From Gammaproteobacteria bacterium (lineage in GTDB: Bacteria > Pseudomonadota > Gammaproteobacteria > Pseudomonadales > Porticoccaceae): a stretch of 7,065 nt of DNA. This document shows positions 5,581 through 7,065 of the stretch, one piece after another. The stretch spans positions 1 to 7,065 of the forward strand of contig QNFO01000056.1 of assembly GCA_003646355.1 (NCBI GenBank), in the 5' to 3' direction. How positions within the stretch are numbered: position 1 is the first letter of the stretch; each line of letters begins with the position of its first letter. The position numbers and the translations under genes are program-made. Below the pieces are notes generated by a model. That model did not search any database. It saw only the letters and a program-made list of their open reading frames with translations, and was not told where the DNA came from.

Positions 5581-6765
5581 ATGAATGCTTTAGAAACATC
5601 TGAAACACGTGCTTATCAAGCATCAATACAATCGGTACTGCCTGTGCTGGCAGCCCACCGTGACGCGACAGAAGCTGGGCGGTCTGTCGCCCCGGAATCG
5701 ATCGCTGCTTTAAAAGCAGCAGGCTTGGCACGTTTGATGACCCCCGCGAGCAGTGGTGGTTTAGGCGCCTCATTGCGTGCGCAAGTTTATGCTTGCTCAG
5801 AATTGGCCCGCGCCTGCCCTGCATCAAGCTGGGTGCAAATGGTCTGTGGAGCGCACAATTGGATGTCAGGTGGGTTTTCTCAGCAGTGTAGAGCTGAGCT
5901 GTTTGATAACGACGCCGATTTATTAATACCCGGTACTCTGGCCAGCCAGGGGCAGTTTAAAAAAGCTGAGGGTGGATGGCGTTTAAGTGGGCGCTGGCAA
6001 TTTTGCTCAGGCGTTGATCATTCACCCTGGTTACTGATAGGTGCGGGGCGTGCTAAAGACAGCAGCGGTGGGCCTGGCAGTTTGCATGTCATATTGCCTC
6101 GTGGCGATGTTGAGGTAGACGACACCTGGCATACGCTGGGTATGCGCGGTAGTGGCTCAAAAGATGTTGTGCTTGATGATGTGTTTGTACCGGCGTATAG
6201 GGCAGAGGCGACGGGTGCATTGTTTAGCGGGCGTAGCCCACATGTACATGAACACGAAAATAGCGGGCTTTATATGATTCCTGTTCTATGCAGTCTTTCC
6301 ACCCAGCTTGGTGGAACTGTGCTGGGTATGGCGAGAGAAATGCTCAGCTTATTTATCGAGAAAACACGAGTCCGTACCGATATTTACAGTGGCGAAGGTA
6401 GTGGCGCAAAAGCACGGCGCGGCACCATGCAGCGGCGCGTTGCTGAAGCGGAGGGCGAGATTACTTCGGCTGAGCTTTTGTTGGGCAGAAACTGCGATCT
6501 TTTTGACGAAATTACTGCGGCAAAACAAACTGTTGATGACGAAGCCCAAGCCTTAATTCGTTGGCAATCATCGTACGCTGTTGAGCTTTGTCGGCGTGCA
6601 GTAGAGCGCTTATATGCCGGTGCTGGTGCTCATGCGGCCTATAATGACTCGTTGATGCAGCAATATTATCGGGACGTGATGATGGCCTCACACCATGCGG
6701 CTATCGATATGGATGGTGCTGCCGAGCTGCAGGGGATGAGTCTTCTTGGTGTGGAGCCTGGTTGA
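5581..6765 (+). CDS. Acyl-CoA dehydrogenase-fold flavin monooxygenase, group D (HsaA/DszC-like) oxygenase component (394 aa)
   Basis: The protein has the full acyl-CoA dehydrogenase fold: N-terminal helices (1-115), a beta domain with GGWRLSGRWQFCSGVDHSPW (131-150) and LGMRGSGSKDVVLDDVFVP (186-204), and a C-terminal helical bundle (235-375). The details favour the hydroxylase branch (HsaA, HPA hydroxylase C2, DszC) over true dehydrogenases. The SG(V)DH segment is typical of flavin monooxygenases, the C-terminus reads YYRDVMMASHHAAID (362-376) with paired His371-His372, and the usual catalytic Glu/YEG(T) motif of dehydrogenases is missing. Such enzymes hydroxylate phenols, steroids or heterocycles using reduced FMN or FAD from a separate reductase, which is not in this window. 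AAGGA (5567-5571), 9 nt before the ATG, supports the start. The ring substrate is unknown. It precedes the exported iron protein by 51 bp. Confidence 0.85.
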   Translation: MNALETSETRAYQASIQSVLPVLAAHRDATEAGRSVAPESIAALKAAGLARLMTPASSGGLGASLRAQVYACSELARACPASSWVQMVCGAHNWMSGGFSQQCRAELFDNDADLLIPGTLASQGQFKKAEGGWRLSGRWQFCSGVDHSPWLLIGAGRAKDSSGGPGSLHVILPRGDVEVDDTWHTLGMRGSGSKDVVLDDVFVPAYRAEATGALFSGRSPHVHEHENSGLYMIPVLCSLSTQLGGTVLGMAREMLSLFIEKTRVRTDIYSGEGSGAKARRGTMQRRVAEAEGEITSAELLLGRNCDLFDEITAAKQTVDDEAQALIRWQSSYAVELCRRAVERLYAGAGAHAAYNDSLMQQYYRDVMMASHHAAIDMDGAAELQGMSLLGVEPG

Positions 6766-6816
6766 TCATGATCTTATTGACAACAATAAATAGTTGATTA
6801 AATTTGGAGTTTTATT

Positions 6817-7065
6817 ATGGATCGTAGGAAATTTATTCGCTTAGCTTTTGGGGGTGCGGCAGCAGGAATCGTTGCGCCTAAGTTGGTACTGGCAAATTCC
6901 TCCGATTCTTTGTCAGCGGCGTCTAATATGGCCGGTGGTTTGTACTACACCAACGAGGCTCCAGGGCGCTGGGCTAAGAAGGTTGGCGGCCATTTACCCA
7001 ATATTGAAGTGCTGAAAAGTGATAGTGGTGCCGTCGTTAAAGTGGTCACCGCCCACGGCATGGAT
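6817..7065 (+). CDS. Tat-exported desulfoferrodoxin / superoxide reductase-like protein, N-terminal part (3' truncated)
   Basis: This open frame of 83 codons runs off the end of the window. It starts with a twin-arginine signal peptide, MDRRKFIRLAFGGAAAGIVA, with Arg3-Arg4, a Gly/Ala hydrophobic core, and a probable cleavage site after VLA (24-26). The mature part reads MAGGLYYTNEAPGRWAKKVG, then GHLPNIEV (His59) and VVKVVTAHGMD (His80). These resemble the iron-site region of superoxide reductases, where family members have H-x-P-x-I followed by HPM. The second motif is HGM rather than HPM. The folded, cofactor-bearing nature fits Tat export to the periplasm. The later His and Cys ligands lie beyond the window, so the iron site is unproven. 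GGAG (6806-6809), 7 nt before the ATG, supports the start. The family may detoxify superoxide or bind redox partners. Confidence 0.75.
   Translation, partial: MDRRKFIRLAFGGAAAGIVAPKLVLANSSDSLSAASNMAGGLYYTNEAPGRWAKKVGGHLPNIEVLKSDSGAVVKVVTAHGMD

Noticed and set aside
6764..6773. GATCATGATC palindrome at the hydroxylase stop
   Set aside because: It is formed by the stop codon context, is only 10 bp and has no T-tract; no terminator or operator role is supported.
6777..6804. Perfect TTGACA -35 with TAAATT 16 bp later, ahead of the exported iron protein
   Set aside because: Transcription would start near 6811, beyond the GGAG ribosome site at 6806-6809, which would then be lost from the mRNA.

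Overview
The window reads as a piece of a chromosomal catabolic or accessory locus from a Gram-negative proteobacterium, most likely a marine-type gammaproteobacterium. This rests on gene content (a monocarboxylate-type MFS carrier, HSD10-like SDRs, a group D flavin hydroxylase and a Tat-exported superoxide-reductase-like protein), purine-rich Shine-Dalgarno sites and AT-rich gaps between moderately GC-rich genes. It is an inference; no rRNA or marker gene is present. All seven genes and gene fragments are on the + strand.

Layout: (1) 1-330, the C-terminal end of a class I SAM-dependent methyltransferase of the Rv2258c-like type. (2) 495-1784, a 12-helix MFS transporter of the monocarboxylate/oxalate-formate kind with no clear Shine-Dalgarno. 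(3) 1892-4244, three consecutive paralogous NAD-type short-chain dehydrogenases (253, 251 and 256 aa), each with an intact Asn-Ser-Tyr-Lys tetrad and closest in pattern to HSD17B10 / short-chain 3-hydroxyacyl-CoA dehydrogenase type 2. The first two are separated by one base. (4) 4245-4387, five tandem 13-bp repeats and then a strong intrinsic terminator. (5) 4388-5353, an LLM-class (bacterial luciferase-like) flavin- or F420-dependent oxidoreductase. (6) 5354-5580, a 227-bp gap with a weak promoter candidate and a possible 23-codon ORF. (7) 5581-6765, an acyl-CoA-dehydrogenase-fold protein that looks like a two-component flavin monooxygenase (HsaA/HpaB-C2/DszC type) rather than a true dehydrogenase. 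(8) 6817-7065, the N-terminus of a twin-arginine-exported desulfoferrodoxin/superoxide-reductase-like protein, cut by the window edge.

Working model (inference): the MFS carrier imports an organic acid or similar substrate. The hydroxylase and LLM enzyme insert oxygen using reduced flavin or deazaflavin made elsewhere. The three SDRs oxidise hydroxyl groups on related intermediates, possibly CoA-thioesters or steroid/alicyclic compounds. The substrate cannot be read from the sequence. The least ordinary signals are the SDR triplication and the two unrelated tandem-repeat arrays directly behind SDR2 and SDR3. Both arrays have periods of 3n+1, so they place TAA in all three frames.
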